A stretch of DNA of 64,000 nucleotides, taken from NCBI GenBank assembly GCA_900316675.1, contig ONDR01000011.1:1-64000 (forward strand). The letters run 5' to 3'. Numbering within the stretch: position 1 is the stretch's first letter; each line of letters begins with the position of its first letter. This document shows positions 47,065 through 56,083 of the stretch, piece by piece. Position numbers and translations under genes: made by a program. The notes beneath the pieces are model-generated. The model had not been told where the DNA came from. It saw only the letters and a list, made by a program, of their open reading frames with translations, and searched no databases. The stretch comes from an uncultured Bacteroidales bacterium (lineage in GTDB: Bacteria > Bacteroidota > Bacteroidia > Bacteroidales > UBA932).

Positions 47065-47436
47065 TTACAAAAAACTATCTCCTAATGGCAGGAAGGCATT
47101 TGGGAAATAATTGATTTCCAAATGGTTGTCCCTATCTAAAACAGCAGCTATATCAAAAAACACCTCACTGCCCCCAAGTCTTGAACCTTTACGCGAAAGG
47201 TACATTTTTGCCGCCGCCGAAAGCCTTTTCATTTTAACGGCCCCAACCGCCTCTTGCGGAGCAAGAGCTTCGTCCGAAGACCGTGTCTTAACCTCTACAA
47301 AATGCAGGCCTAGCTTATCCATGCTTACAATGTCAAGTTCAAGATGTCCGCATCGCCAGTTCCTGTCAAGGATGGTATGGCCATGCTCTGTCAGGTACTC
47401 TGCCACGGCCGCTTCTCCGCGGCTGCCGCTTGTCAT
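47065..47436 (-). CDS. YraN-family (UPF0102) nuclease-fold protein
   Basis: A 123-residue protein with the restriction-endonuclease-like core GEAAVAEYL, then GHLELDIVSMD and HFVEVKTRS, matching the UPF0102 family. The acidic and VEVKTR residues resemble a nuclease active site, but the family function is unproven. Its ATG overlaps the mutS2 stop by 4 bp, suggesting coupling. Confidence 0.9.
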   Translation of the reverse strand: MTSGSRGEAAVAEYLTEHGHTILDRNWRCGHLELDIVSMDKLGLHFVEVKTRSSDEALAPQEAVGAVKMKRLSAAAKMYLSRKGSRLGGSEVFFDIAAVLDRDNHLEINYFPNAFLPLGDSFL

Positions 47437-49991
47437 TGGAAAGTAACAACGGTTACACCGCTGCCTCCCATTTGTATATGCTCATCCTTCACCTGAGCGA
47501 TGCCGGGCACTGTTTTCAGCAGTTTCTGTATCTCTTGGTGCAGCACGCCTGTCCCCTTTCCGTGGACGATGCGCACTGACGGCATATCCAGCATTATTGC
47601 ATCATCTACAAAACGCATCACCCTTTCCAGGGCGTCCTGCAGGCGTTCGCCGCGAACATCCAGCTCCGGCTTAAAGTTAAGCTTGCGCTCCATGATTGCC
47701 GGATCCTGCACCTGCATTGGCTTATTGGCTGCGGGGATGTTTTTTACCGCCGCCTTGTACTCGTTGGAAGAGATGCGTACTATCTTATCTACGGTAACTT
47801 TGCTGGAAATGTTTCCTACTGCAATCAAAACTGACTTTCCTGACACCTTGGTAATCTCTCCAACCATGCCGTTGGACTTGATTTTCACCTTCTCCCCCAC
47901 TGTCAGCGGGCCGCTACGGAGTACGGCTTCTTCTGCAGGCTGCGGCGACGTAGCTGCATCTGCCGCCGTGGCGGCGTTTTTACCGGCCCTAAGCGCGCGC
48001 TTTTTAGCCTCGCGGGCCGTGCGGTCCTCCAGCTGCTTTATTTTATTGTCGATATAGGCGTCGTGATTCTTCTTCTGGGTCTCTTTCTGCTGAGTCAGTG
48101 CGCCCAGGAAGCCCTGCAGCTGCTGGCGAGCCTCTTTTGTACGCTCTTTCTCTGCCTGAGCCTCTTTGATAGTGCGGATAGTGCTCTCTACCTGCCTGTT
48201 TGCCCCCTTCACAATGTCCTCCGCCTCTTTCCGGGCCTGTTCTATTATGTCCTTTTTCTGTTTGCGGATGTCTTCCAGCTCTTTCTGGTAGCGGCCTGTT
48301 ATACTTTCCAGCGCCTTGTCCGTGTGGCGGATTTTTTCAAGCTTTTCGTCCAGCGCACGCCGGTTGCGGACTATCTTCCGAAGGTTCCTTTCAATGCCGA
48401 CATACTCCTCCCCTGCCCGTTCCTCTGCATCCTTAACGATGCTTTCCGGCAGGCCAATTTTCCTGGCCAACTCAAAGGCGAACGAGTTGCCCGGCAGGCC
48501 GGTCTCCAGTTTGAAGAGAGGCACGATATTCTTGGCATCGAACTGCATCGCACCATTTATTACACCCACGCCCTCGCGCGAGGCGTACAACTTCAGGTTG
48601 GTGTAATGCGTGGTAAGTACGCCATAGACTCCCCTGCGGTCAAGCTCGCTCAGAATGGCCTCTGCAATTGCGCCGCCGGCGGCAGGTTCTGTACCGCTGC
48701 CAAGTTCGTCAATCAGCACCAGGGTATGCTCGTCCGCAACGGCAAGCATCTCTTTCATGGACTGAAGGAAAGAACTGTATGTGCTTAGGTCGCTTTCCAG
48801 GGACTGACCGTCGCCGATATCGACCATTATTCTGTTGAAAATGGTCATCTCTGACGTTTCTGATGTAGGAATCAGCATTCCCCACTGGAACATGTATTGC
48901 AGCAGGCCCACGGTCTTGAGGCAGACGGATTTACCGCCGGCATTGGGCCCTGATATCAATAATATATGCTTGTCCTTGTCCAGGCTGGCGGTAAGCGGAA
49001 CAATTTGCTTGCCCTCTTTTTTAAGATTCTTCTCCAACAGCGGGTGGCGGGCCTTACGAAGGTGCATCTCCCCTTCTTCCGATATCACCGGCATGCCGGC
49101 AATGTATTCCAGGGCAATCTGAGCCTTGGCCATGATAAAGTCCAACTCCCCTACGCAAATGGCGCCTTTTATAAGGTCCGGAACATAAGGCCGCAGGAAG
49201 TCGCTGAACTGCGACAGGATGCGGAATATCTCTCTGGACTCTGCAAACCGCAGTTCGCTAATCTCGTTCTCCAGGGCAACTACCTCCGCCGGTTCTATGT
49301 AGGTTGTTTTTCCCGATGCGGATTCGTCAAACACAAAGCCCTGAAGCCTCTTTTTTTCTGACGTGTTGACGGGGATCAGCATTTTGCCGTCCCTTATGGT
49401 AATGGAAGCATCGGCATCTACAATGCCTTCTGACTGTGCTTTTTTAAGGATGGCGTTGGCTCTTTTGGACAGCGAGCCCTCTTTGTCCCGCAGTTGTCCG
49501 CGAATTTGCAAAAGCTCGTCCGACGCAGTGTCTTTAACATTGCCGAACTTGTCTATGATGCGGTCGATCCGGCGCGATACTTCAGGGAATACCTTCACCT
49601 TTGCGACAAACCTCTTCAGGTTGGGATAGACCCCGTCCTTAACGCCGTCAAAGAATGCAGCCACTTTGCGCAGCGTTTCTGACAGGGTGCGCAGCTTGCC
49701 AAGAGAGAACAGGTCTATATTGGCTCCATCGTTTTCAAGAACCTTAAGAAAGTCAATGCAATCTATATATCCGCTTGTGGGAAAGCCCTCTTCGAACATC
49801 AGAATAAGGCGCATTTCGTCCGTAAGGAGCAGGCGTCCCCTGATCTCCTTTACCGATGCGGATAACTCCTCTGTGGCGGCCCTGGACGCTGCATATTCGG
49901 TGCTGCATTTGTCCGACACCGCCTGGCGGACCCGGTCAAATCCCAGCTTCGCCTCTAATTTAAAATCTATGTTAGACTCTGTTCCGTTCAT
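47433..49991 (-). CDS. mutS2: MutS2-family endonuclease/ribosome-splitting ATPase
   Basis: An 852-residue protein of the MutS2 family, implicated in blocking recombination or rescuing collided ribosomes. Walker A GPNAGGKSV with DELGSGTEP marks the MutS-type ATPase. A long coiled coil with KOW-like insertion follows, and the C-terminal Smr nuclease domain has LDVRGERLQDAL and HGKGTGVLHQ. Length is slightly above typical. It overlaps cdaA upstream and yraN downstream by 4 bp each, so the three genes form one operon. Confidence 0.95.
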   Translation of the reverse strand: MNGTESNIDFKLEAKLGFDRVRQAVSDKCSTEYAASRAATEELSASVKEIRGRLLLTDEMRLILMFEEGFPTSGYIDCIDFLKVLENDGANIDLFSLGKLRTLSETLRKVAAFFDGVKDGVYPNLKRFVAKVKVFPEVSRRIDRIIDKFGNVKDTASDELLQIRGQLRDKEGSLSKRANAILKKAQSEGIVDADASITIRDGKMLIPVNTSEKKRLQGFVFDESASGKTTYIEPAEVVALENEISELRFAESREIFRILSQFSDFLRPYVPDLIKGAICVGELDFIMAKAQIALEYIAGMPVISEEGEMHLRKARHPLLEKNLKKEGKQIVPLTASLDKDKHILLISGPNAGGKSVCLKTVGLLQYMFQWGMLIPTSETSEMTIFNRIMVDIGDGQSLESDLSTYSSFLQSMKEMLAVADEHTLVLIDELGSGTEPAAGGAIAEAILSELDRRGVYGVLTTHYTNLKLYASREGVGVINGAMQFDAKNIVPLFKLETGLPGNSFAFELARKIGLPESIVKDAEERAGEEYVGIERNLRKIVRNRRALDEKLEKIRHTDKALESITGRYQKELEDIRKQKKDIIEQARKEAEDIVKGANRQVESTIRTIKEAQAEKERTKEARQQLQGFLGALTQQKETQKKNHDAYIDNKIKQLEDRTAREAKKRALRAGKNAATAADAATSPQPAEEAVLRSGPLTVGEKVKIKSNGMVGEITKVSGKSVLIAVGNISSKVTVDKIVRISSNEYKAAVKNIPAANKPMQVQDPAIMERKLNFKPELDVRGERLQDALERVMRFVDDAIMLDMPSVRIVHGKGTGVLHQEIQKLLKTVPGIAQVKDEHIQMGGSGVTVVTFQ

Positions 49992-50797
49992 TTATTTTCG
50001 CTCTGACCGGACTCTGCGCCAAGCAGCAGTTTAAGTTCGTTCATGTTACCGATGGTGGTAATGTTGCCACCTTTGACGTACGATACCCTTCCGGTTTCTT
50101 CTGACACTACAATTACTTCTGCATCCGACTCTTCCGTTATGCCGATGGCGGCCTTGTGCCTCATGCCGTAGTAGGCAGGCAAATCAGACCGGGACGTGAT
50201 GGGCAAGGTGCATCTGGCCGCATTGATGCGGTTGTCCTGAATTATCATCGCTCCGTCGTGAAGAGGGGAGTTCTTAAAGAAGATATTCATTATCAGGCGC
50301 CTGTTGATGGTGGCGTCAATCTTGTCTCCAGTGGATATGATATAGTCCAGATTGTCATTGTGCCTTAGGACTATAAGCGCGCCGGTTTTTTGTTCCGACA
50401 TCCTTCTGCAGGCCTCTGTAATCTCGTTTACCACGGTGTTGTCCATGGACGCCTGGCGGCCGCCAAACATTTTTTGCAGCACTTGCCTACCGGTGGAACT
50501 GATTTTTGTCTCCGATCCCACCCTGTACAGGAAGTGGCGGATTTCCGGTTGGAAGATAACAATCAGGGCCAGTACGCCAACGTCGATAAAAGCGCCCAAC
50601 AGGGCTTTCATCAGCTTCATGTTAAGGGCGTCGGCCACTACCAGAAGCACGTAAATGATGATTATCGCCACAAAGATGTTTATGGCGGTGGAGTTGCGTA
50701 CCCACCTGAAGATCGCAAAGATAATCAGGGATACAATCAGTATGTCTATGACGTCCGTGAGCGACAGGCTCAGAAACCCGAAAATTGCAGCCGGCAT
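49988..50797 (-). CDS. cdaA: Diadenylate cyclase CdaA
   Basis: Membrane-bound enzyme making cyclic di-AMP from two ATP. The 269-residue protein has about three N-terminal membrane helices (residues 15-82), then the DAC domain with DGA at 181-183 and the RHR motif present as RHK (213-215). The ybbR-type regulator gene often next to cdaA is not here; mutS2 overlaps its 3' end by 4 bp. The Lys for Arg at the last RHR position may be a lineage variation. Confidence 0.93.
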   Translation of the reverse strand: MPAAIFGFLSLSLTDVIDILIVSLIIFAIFRWVRNSTAINIFVAIIIIYVLLVVADALNMKLMKALLGAFIDVGVLALIVIFQPEIRHFLYRVGSETKISSTGRQVLQKMFGGRQASMDNTVVNEITEACRRMSEQKTGALIVLRHNDNLDYIISTGDKIDATINRRLIMNIFFKNSPLHDGAMIIQDNRINAARCTLPITSRSDLPAYYGMRHKAAIGITEESDAEVIVVSEETGRVSYVKGGNITTIGNMNELKLLLGAESGQSENK

Positions 50798-50940
50798 ATG
50801 TTTCTAATCAAATAGCTTACAAAAATAAGAATTGAAACGTTCTTTTACAAGAGGTTAACTGTAATTGTGTGGCAGGGTGAATAAAAAAGGTAAAAACCGG
50901 GGGAATGTTGAAAAAATTGTTGAAAAAGTTGCAGAAAGTA

Positions 50941-50990
50941 TTGAAAATCAGAGAATAATGACTACCTTTGCAGTCCGCAAAAAATATGCG
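50941..50990 (+). promoter_or_regulatory. Promoter and leader hairpin of the rplC operon
   Basis: TACCTTTG (50963-50970) is a full TAnnTTTG match, and TTG at 50941-50943 stands exactly 19 bp before it, the usual Bacteroidota spacing. The leader then carries a small hairpin TCCGCA/TGCGGA (50972-50990). The gap 50798-51032 contains no rpsJ gene. Confidence 0.75.
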
Positions 50991-51032
50991 GAATAGATTA
51001 AATTATTGATTAACAATTAATTAACCAAACCA

Positions 51033-51656
51033 ATGCCTGGATTAATTGGAAAGAAAATCGGAATGACTTCCGTTTTCGGTGCTGATGGAAAAAATATTCC
51101 ATGCACCGTAATTGAGGCTGGTCCGTGCGTTGTTACGCAGGTTCGTACAGTAGAAAAAGATGGTTATGCCGCTGTACAGCTTGCCTATGACGAAATCTCA
51201 GAAAAGCACGCCAGCGCCCCGCTGAAAGGGCATTTTGCAAAGGCAGGAACCACACCTAAGCGTAAGCTTGTAGAATTCTCTGCAGACTTCAAAGGTGAAC
51301 TTAAGCTCGGTGACACCGTATCACTTACTGACGTCTTCACTGACGTTCCGTTCGTAGACGTTGTCGGAGTATCCAAAGGTAAAGGTTTTCAGGGCGTTGT
51401 TAAGCGCCACGGATTCGCAGGTGTAGGCGGCGTGACCCACGGTCAGCACAACCGTCTTCGTCACCCCGGATCAATGGGTGCATCCTCTTGGCCTTCACGC
51501 GTATTCCCCGGAATGCGTATGGCAGGTCACATGGGTTGCGACAGGGTTAAGGTTACCAACCTTGCTGTCCTCAAGCTCATCCCTGAGAACAATCTCATCG
51601 TAGTAAAAGGCTCTGTTCCCGGAGCTAAGGGTTCTTATCTGATTTTGGAGGCATAA
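51033..51656 (+). CDS. rplC: 50S ribosomal protein L3
   Basis: A 207-residue 50S protein near the peptidyl-transferase centre. It starts [12 protein letters not shown], and the glycine-rich loop [31 protein letters not shown] is present. Usually the second gene of the S10 operon after rpsJ; here it is first, with its own promoter. rplD follows after 4 bp. Confidence 0.97.
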   Translation: MPGLIGKKIGMTSVFGADGKNIPCTVIEAGPCVVTQVRTVEKDGYAAVQLAYDEISEKHASAPLKGHFAKAGTTPKRKLVEFSADFKGELKLGDTVSLTDVFTDVPFVDVVGVSKGKGFQGVVKRHGFAGVGGVTHGQHNRLRHPGSMGASSWPSRVFPGMRMAGHMGCDRVKVTNLAVLKLIPENNLIVVKGSVPGAKGSYLILEA

Positions 51657-51660
51657 GACT

Positions 51661-52290
51661 ATGGAAGTAAAAGTTTTGAAAATTGACGGAACCGAGTCTG
51701 GGAAGACCGTGGTTCTCGACGATAAGGTATTCGGCATTACCCCTAACGATCATGCCATCTACCTTGACGTAGTTCAGTACCTCGCAAATCAGCGTCAGGG
51801 CACTGCCAAGACAAAGGACAGAAGTGAAGTTGCATACAGCACCAAGAAGCTTGGTCGTCAGAAGGGCGGCGGTGGCGCTCGTCACGGTTCCCTCAAGGCC
51901 GGTATCTTCGTAGGTGGTGGTAACATCCACGGTCCGAAGCCCCGCGACTACAGGTATAAACTCAACAAGAAGCTCAAACAGCTTGCAAGATTCTCAGCCC
52001 TCTCTTACAAGGCTCAGGACAACGCCATCAAGGTGGTAGAGCCTTTCGTAATGGATGCTCCCAAGACTAAGGAGTTCATGGGCATTCTCAATGCAATCAA
52101 AGCAGGCGACCGCAAGGTTCTCTTCGTTCTTCCTGAGAACTCTGCAAACATTTATCTTTCATCACGTAACCTCCCGGACGTTAAGGTTATCACTGTTGAC
52201 GAGATCAACACTTACAACGTAATGAATGCATATTCAGTTGTATTTGTAGACGGCGTACAGGATGTCCTCAACTCCAGAGCTAACTGCTAA
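51661..52290 (+). CDS. rplD: 50S ribosomal protein L4
   Basis: A 209-residue 50S protein lining the exit tunnel. The conserved loop KLGRQKGGGGARHGS contacts rRNA, and VDEINTYNVMNAYSVVF closes the globular domain. In some bacteria L4 autoregulates the operon; the leader here carries only a short hairpin. Confidence 0.97.
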   Translation: MEVKVLKIDGTESGKTVVLDDKVFGITPNDHAIYLDVVQYLANQRQGTAKTKDRSEVAYSTKKLGRQKGGGGARHGSLKAGIFVGGGNIHGPKPRDYRYKLNKKLKQLARFSALSYKAQDNAIKVVEPFVMDAPKTKEFMGILNAIKAGDRKVLFVLPENSANIYLSSRNLPDVKVITVDEINTYNVMNAYSVVFVDGVQDVLNSRANC

Positions 52291-52302
52291 ATTTATTGAG
52301 AG

Positions 52303-52593
52303 ATGGGAATTTTAATTAAGCCAATCGTAACAGAAAAAATGACGGCTCAGGGCGAAAAGTTGAACCGTTATGGTTTCATAGTAGACCGTTCTGCTAACAA
52401 AGTACAGATTAAGGCCGAGGTAGAGCAGATGTACAACGTAACCGTTGCTTCTGTCAATACTGTTAACTACAATGGTAAGAAGAAAGCCCGCTTCACCAAG
52501 GCCGGTCTTCTCCGCGGACGTGCCAACCACTTCAAGAAGGCATACGTTACCCTCGCAGGCGAAGATAAGATTGATTTCTATGCAAACATTTAG
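52303..52593 (+). CDS. rplW: 50S ribosomal protein L23
   Basis: A 96-residue protein at the tunnel exit that docks chaperones and the secretion machinery. It shows KPIVTEKMTAQ, the family start, and YNGKKKARF. It lies in the usual place between rplD and rplB. Confidence 0.96.
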   Translation: MGILIKPIVTEKMTAQGEKLNRYGFIVDRSANKVQIKAEVEQMYNVTVASVNTVNYNGKKKARFTKAGLLRGRANHFKKAYVTLAGEDKIDFYANI

Positions 52594-52605
52594 GAGGGAT
52601 AGGCA

Positions 52606-53430
52606 ATGGCAGTAAAGAAATACAAACCGGTTACCCCCGGACAGAGAAACAAGGTTATCAGCGCATTCGATGATATCACTTGCAAGACTCCTCAGAAATC
52701 ATTGCTGGAGCCCCTCAAGAGAACAGGCGGACGTAACAACACCGGTCAGATGACCATGCGTTACATCGGTGGCGGTCACAAGAAAATGTACCGTATCATC
52801 GACTTCCGTCGTAATAAAGACAACTGCACAGCGACCGTATTGACAATCGAATACGATCCTAACCGTAGCGCCCGCATCGCCCTTGTACAGTATGAGGATG
52901 GCGAGAAGAGATATATCATCGCCCCTAACGGTCTCAAGGTAGGTCAGGTTATCGCTTCCGGTTCAGGTGTTGCTCCTGATATGGGCAACTCGCTTCCTCT
53001 CGCAGAGATTCCGGTAGGTACTCTCGTACACAACATCGAGCTCCGTCCCGGTCAGGGTGCCGCTATGGCACGTAGCGCCGGTACTTTCGCACAGCTCGCA
53101 GCACGTGAAGGCAACTACGCAGTACTTCGTCTCCCTTCCGGTGAGACCCGTATGGTACTTGTAACCTGCCGTGCTACCGTTGGTACCGTTTCCAACCCTG
53201 AACACAATCTGGAGTCCTATGGTAAGGCCGGCCGCAGCCGTTGGCTTGGCCGTCGTCCCCACAACAGAGGTGTTGTTATGAACCCTCATGATCACCCTAT
53301 GGGTGGTGGTGAAGGCCGCGCCTCCGGTGGTCACCCTCGTTCTCGCAAGGGTCTGCCTGCAAAGGGATACAAGACACGTAATCCTAAGGCTACTTCAAAC
53401 AAGTTCATCATTGAAAGAAGAAAGAAATAA
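52606..53430 (+). CDS. rplB: 50S ribosomal protein L2
   Basis: A 274-residue core 50S protein. The C-terminal [20 protein letters not shown] loop, needed for peptidyl-transferase activity, is intact, as is [19 protein letters not shown] near the N-terminus. Standard length and position. Confidence 0.97.
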   Translation: MAVKKYKPVTPGQRNKVISAFDDITCKTPQKSLLEPLKRTGGRNNTGQMTMRYIGGGHKKMYRIIDFRRNKDNCTATVLTIEYDPNRSARIALVQYEDGEKRYIIAPNGLKVGQVIASGSGVAPDMGNSLPLAEIPVGTLVHNIELRPGQGAAMARSAGTFAQLAAREGNYAVLRLPSGETRMVLVTCRATVGTVSNPEHNLESYGKAGRSRWLGRRPHNRGVVMNPHDHPMGGGEGRASGGHPRSRKGLPAKGYKTRNPKATSNKFIIERRKK

Positions 53431-53452
53431 TCGGAATTAAACTTTAGGAATT

Positions 53453-53725
53453 ATGAGTCGTTCATTAAGAAAAGGTCCGTATATCCAGGAAGCCCTGGAA
53501 AAGAGAGTTCTTGCTATGAATGATGGTAGCAAGAAGAAAGAAGTTGTCAAGACTTGGTCACGCGCAAGTATGATCTCTCCTGACTTCGTCGGCCACACCA
53601 TCGCTGTTCATAACGGAAATAAGTTCATTCCGGTTTATGTTACAGAAAACATGGTTGGTCACAAGCTTGGCGAGTTTGCACCTACCAGAAATTTCAGAGG
53701 CCATTCGGGCAACAATAAGAAGTAA
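53453..53725 (+). CDS. rpsS: 30S ribosomal protein S19
   Basis: A 90-residue protein of the 30S head. It starts [11 protein letters not shown], with [22 protein letters not shown] and [14 protein letters not shown]. It follows rplB by 22 bp. Confidence 0.97.
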   Translation: MSRSLRKGPYIQEALEKRVLAMNDGSKKKEVVKTWSRASMISPDFVGHTIAVHNGNKFIPVYVTENMVGHKLGEFAPTRNFRGHSGNNKK

Positions 53726-53745
53726 AATTTTAATGATTTGAAATT

Positions 53746-54165
53746 ATGGGAGCTCGTAAAAGAATAATGGCCGAAAAGCTGAAAGAGGCTAAGAGGCAGA
53801 CAGCTATAGCAAAACTCAATGACGTCCCTACCTCTCCCCGTAAAATGCGTCTGGTAGCAGACACAGTAAGAGGCGTGGAAGTCAACCGTGCACTTGATCT
53901 TCTCAAGTTCTCCAAGAAGGCACCTTCAATCCCTCTTGAGAAGCTTCTCCGCAGCGCAATCGCTAACTGGGAGGCTAAGAACCCTGAGCAGTCCAAGGAA
54001 CTCGATAATGGTAATGTATATGTAAAGACCATCATGGTCGGTGAAGGCCGCACTCTTAAGAGAATCCGCCCCTGCCCTCAGGGCCGTGCCGGACGTATCC
54101 GCAAGCGCAGCAATCACGTTACCATCGTTCTTGATGTTAAGAAAACCGCAACAGTGGAGGCATAA
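53746..54165 (+). CDS. rplV: 50S ribosomal protein L22
   Basis: A 139-residue exit-tunnel protein with [14 protein letters not shown] and the terminal [13 protein letters not shown]. The first 20 residues ([17 protein letters not shown]) are a basic extension; an internal Met at 53767 is an alternative start. rpsC starts 2 bp after it. Confidence 0.95.
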   Translation: MGARKRIMAEKLKEAKRQTAIAKLNDVPTSPRKMRLVADTVRGVEVNRALDLLKFSKKAPSIPLEKLLRSAIANWEAKNPEQSKELDNGNVYVKTIMVGEGRTLKRIRPCPQGRAGRIRKRSNHVTIVLDVKKTATVEA

Positions 54166-54167
54166 AT

Positions 54168-54935
54168 ATGGGACAGAAAACAAATCCTATCAGCAACAGA
54201 ATCGGTATCACCCGTGGTTGGGACTCTAACTGGTGTGGTGGTAACTATGCGGAGAAAATAGCAGAAGACTACAAGATCCGCAAATATCTTGAGAGCCGTC
54301 TTGCAAAGGCAAGCCTCTCTAAGATTGTCATTGAAAGGACTCTTAAGCTCATCACCGTCACCATTCAGGCTGCAAGGCCCGGTGTTATCATCGGTAAGGG
54401 TGGCGCAGAGGTTGACAAGCTTAAGGAAGAGCTCAAGAAGGTAACCGGTAAGGAGGTTCAGATCAACATCTACGAGGTTCGTCGCCCTGAGGTTGACGCT
54501 CGCATCGTTGCTGACTCCATCGCTCGTCAGATCGAGGGCCGTGTATCTTACAGAAGGGCCATCAAGATGGCAATCGCATCTGCAATCCGCGTTGGTGCAG
54601 AGGGTATCAAGATCCAGATCAGCGGCCGCGTTGGTGGTGCTGAAATGGCTCGCAGCGAAATGTTCAAAGAGGGTCGTACTCCTCTTCACACTTTCCGCGC
54701 CGATATCGACTATGCACTTGCAGAGGCTCATACCAAGGTTGGCGTTCTTGGCGTCAAGGTATGGATCTGCAACGGCGAGGTTTACGGAAAGAAGGATCTT
54801 TCTCCTAACGCCGGCGTAGCAGCCAATGCAGCTCAGGCACAGGGTCAGGGTCGTCCCGGCCGTGGTGGCAACGAGCGTGGCGGACGCGGCGGTGCACGCC
54901 GTCCTCGCAGGAATAGCGAAGCCAGAGGTGAATAA
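54168..54935 (+). CDS. rpsC: 30S ribosomal protein S3
   Basis: A 255-residue protein at the mRNA entrance. It starts [13 protein letters not shown], and the KH domain [15 protein letters not shown] and the C-terminal domain [20 protein letters not shown]-type region are present. The last ~40 residues form a Gly/Arg-rich tail ([20 protein letters not shown]), longer than in many S3 proteins. In this window it is the last gene of the operon: a terminator follows within 40 bp, and rplP, rpmC and rpsQ are absent. Confidence 0.96.
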   Translation: MGQKTNPISNRIGITRGWDSNWCGGNYAEKIAEDYKIRKYLESRLAKASLSKIVIERTLKLITVTIQAARPGVIIGKGGAEVDKLKEELKKVTGKEVQINIYEVRRPEVDARIVADSIARQIEGRVSYRRAIKMAIASAIRVGAEGIKIQISGRVGGAEMARSEMFKEGRTPLHTFRADIDYALAEAHTKVGVLGVKVWICNGEVYGKKDLSPNAGVAANAAQAQGQGRPGRGGNERGGRGGARRPRRNSEARGE

Positions 54936-54970
54936 TCTTTGAATTTTAAAGAAATATTCACTATATTTAC

Positions 54971-55006
54971 GGCCGGTGCAGCAATAAAACGCTGTGCCGG
55001 CCTTTT
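54971..55006 (+). terminator. Strong terminator after rpsC
   Basis: GGCCGGTGCAGC (54971-54982) pairs along all 12 bp (two G-U) with GCTGTGCCGGCC (54991-55002), followed by TTTT. The hairpin lies directly before the tlpA-like start at 55010. TATATTTA at 54962-54969 could be a weak promoter for that gene. Confidence 0.85.
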
Positions 55007-55009
55007 GCC

Positions 55010-56080
55010 ATGAAAAGTACATATCTCTTTGTCCTAGCGGTAATTGCCGCTCTGACGGCTTCCTGCGGCCCTAGGTATTCGGTCGTTACGGGAGATTTTG
55101 GGGATAAATCAGCACCGGACAGTGTTAGCATTTTTATTCCCAACCTTGGTCAAACAGAACGTGTACCCGTAGAAAACGGTGTCTTCGTAGCCAAGATTCC
55201 ATATTCCCTTATCAATTCTGCATTTGTAGAAGACGTTTACGTTATTCCTGACGGAAAGGATCTGACAATTGATTTTTCCGGCTCGGAGCCAATTTTGAAT
55301 CCGGGCGAGTCGGAAATCAATATCAGAGCTGTAGAGTTCCTGAAGGCGTCGGACAAGCTTCTGAAAGAGAGGGCTGAATTTATGTCCCAGTATATGCAGT
55401 CCATCAATGCCAAAGAGGTTGTTTCCGCAGATTTTGTCACAAAATATGTCAAGATAGAGGAAGACATCCGTTCCCTTTGCAACGAGACTATGTCCAAAAA
55501 CTGGGATAATGACCTTAGCCTGCAGGCATTGAGCACTATAAGCCGGTATATTTCCGACGAAGAAATTGAGGCTAAGATCGACTCCCTGTCCATTGAGCTT
55601 CAGTCAAGCCCGTCTGTCCTTAAGATAAAGGGCGACATTGAAATCAGGAACAGGACTGCAGAGGGCCGTATGTTCACAGATTTCACCGCAATGGACGAGG
55701 ACGGAAAGGTCACTTCCAAGTTCTCCGATTATATTGGAAATGGAAATTATGTACTTGTAGATTTCTGGGCTTCGTGGTACGAGCCTTGCTTGGAGAATCT
55801 TGAGCGGGTTGACAAAATATACAAAGAATATAAGGACAAGAATTTTGTAGTCTTGGGTATCCCCGTATGGGACAGGGTATCAGAAGCGTCAAAGGTGGTG
55901 GCGGCCAAAAAACTTAAATGGAATATGATATATCAGTCAGACGTAGATATTGCTGAATTGTATTGTATCCCTCACGTTCCTACGCTGATTCTTTTTGGCC
56001 CGGATGGTACCATCCTTCACAGAGACTTGTCCTTGAAGAAGTTACGCGAGGCTCTGGAAGAGTATTTCCGCGCCGAATAA
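55010..56080 (+). CDS. TlpA-like lipoprotein with degenerate thioredoxin active site
   Basis: A 356-residue lipoprotein (lipobox LTASC, Cys19). The N-terminal domain, roughly 25-210, resembles the DUF4369 type of Bacteroidota redox lipoproteins. The C-terminal thioredoxin fold (YVLVDFWASW ... IPHVPTLILFGPDG) has a cis-Pro loop, but the CxxC reads Y257-E-P-C260, so the attacking cysteine is lost. It is unlikely to be a normal disulfide reductase. It occupies the slot where rplP normally follows rpsC. It could act as a binding protein; role unknown. Confidence 0.85.
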   Translation: MKSTYLFVLAVIAALTASCGPRYSVVTGDFGDKSAPDSVSIFIPNLGQTERVPVENGVFVAKIPYSLINSAFVEDVYVIPDGKDLTIDFSGSEPILNPGESEINIRAVEFLKASDKLLKERAEFMSQYMQSINAKEVVSADFVTKYVKIEEDIRSLCNETMSKNWDNDLSLQALSTISRYISDEEIEAKIDSLSIELQSSPSVLKIKGDIEIRNRTAEGRMFTDFTAMDEDGKVTSKFSDYIGNGNYVLVDFWASWYEPCLENLERVDKIYKEYKDKNFVVLGIPVWDRVSEASKVVAAKKLKWNMIYQSDVDIAELYCIPHVPTLILFGPDGTILHRDLSLKKLREALEEYFRAE

Positions 56081-56083
56081 AGA

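Noticed and set aside
50798-51032. Hidden rpsJ upstream of rplC
   Set aside because: The gap is only 235 bp, A+T-rich and holds a promoter; an S10 gene needs about 300 bp and no S10 motifs are seen.
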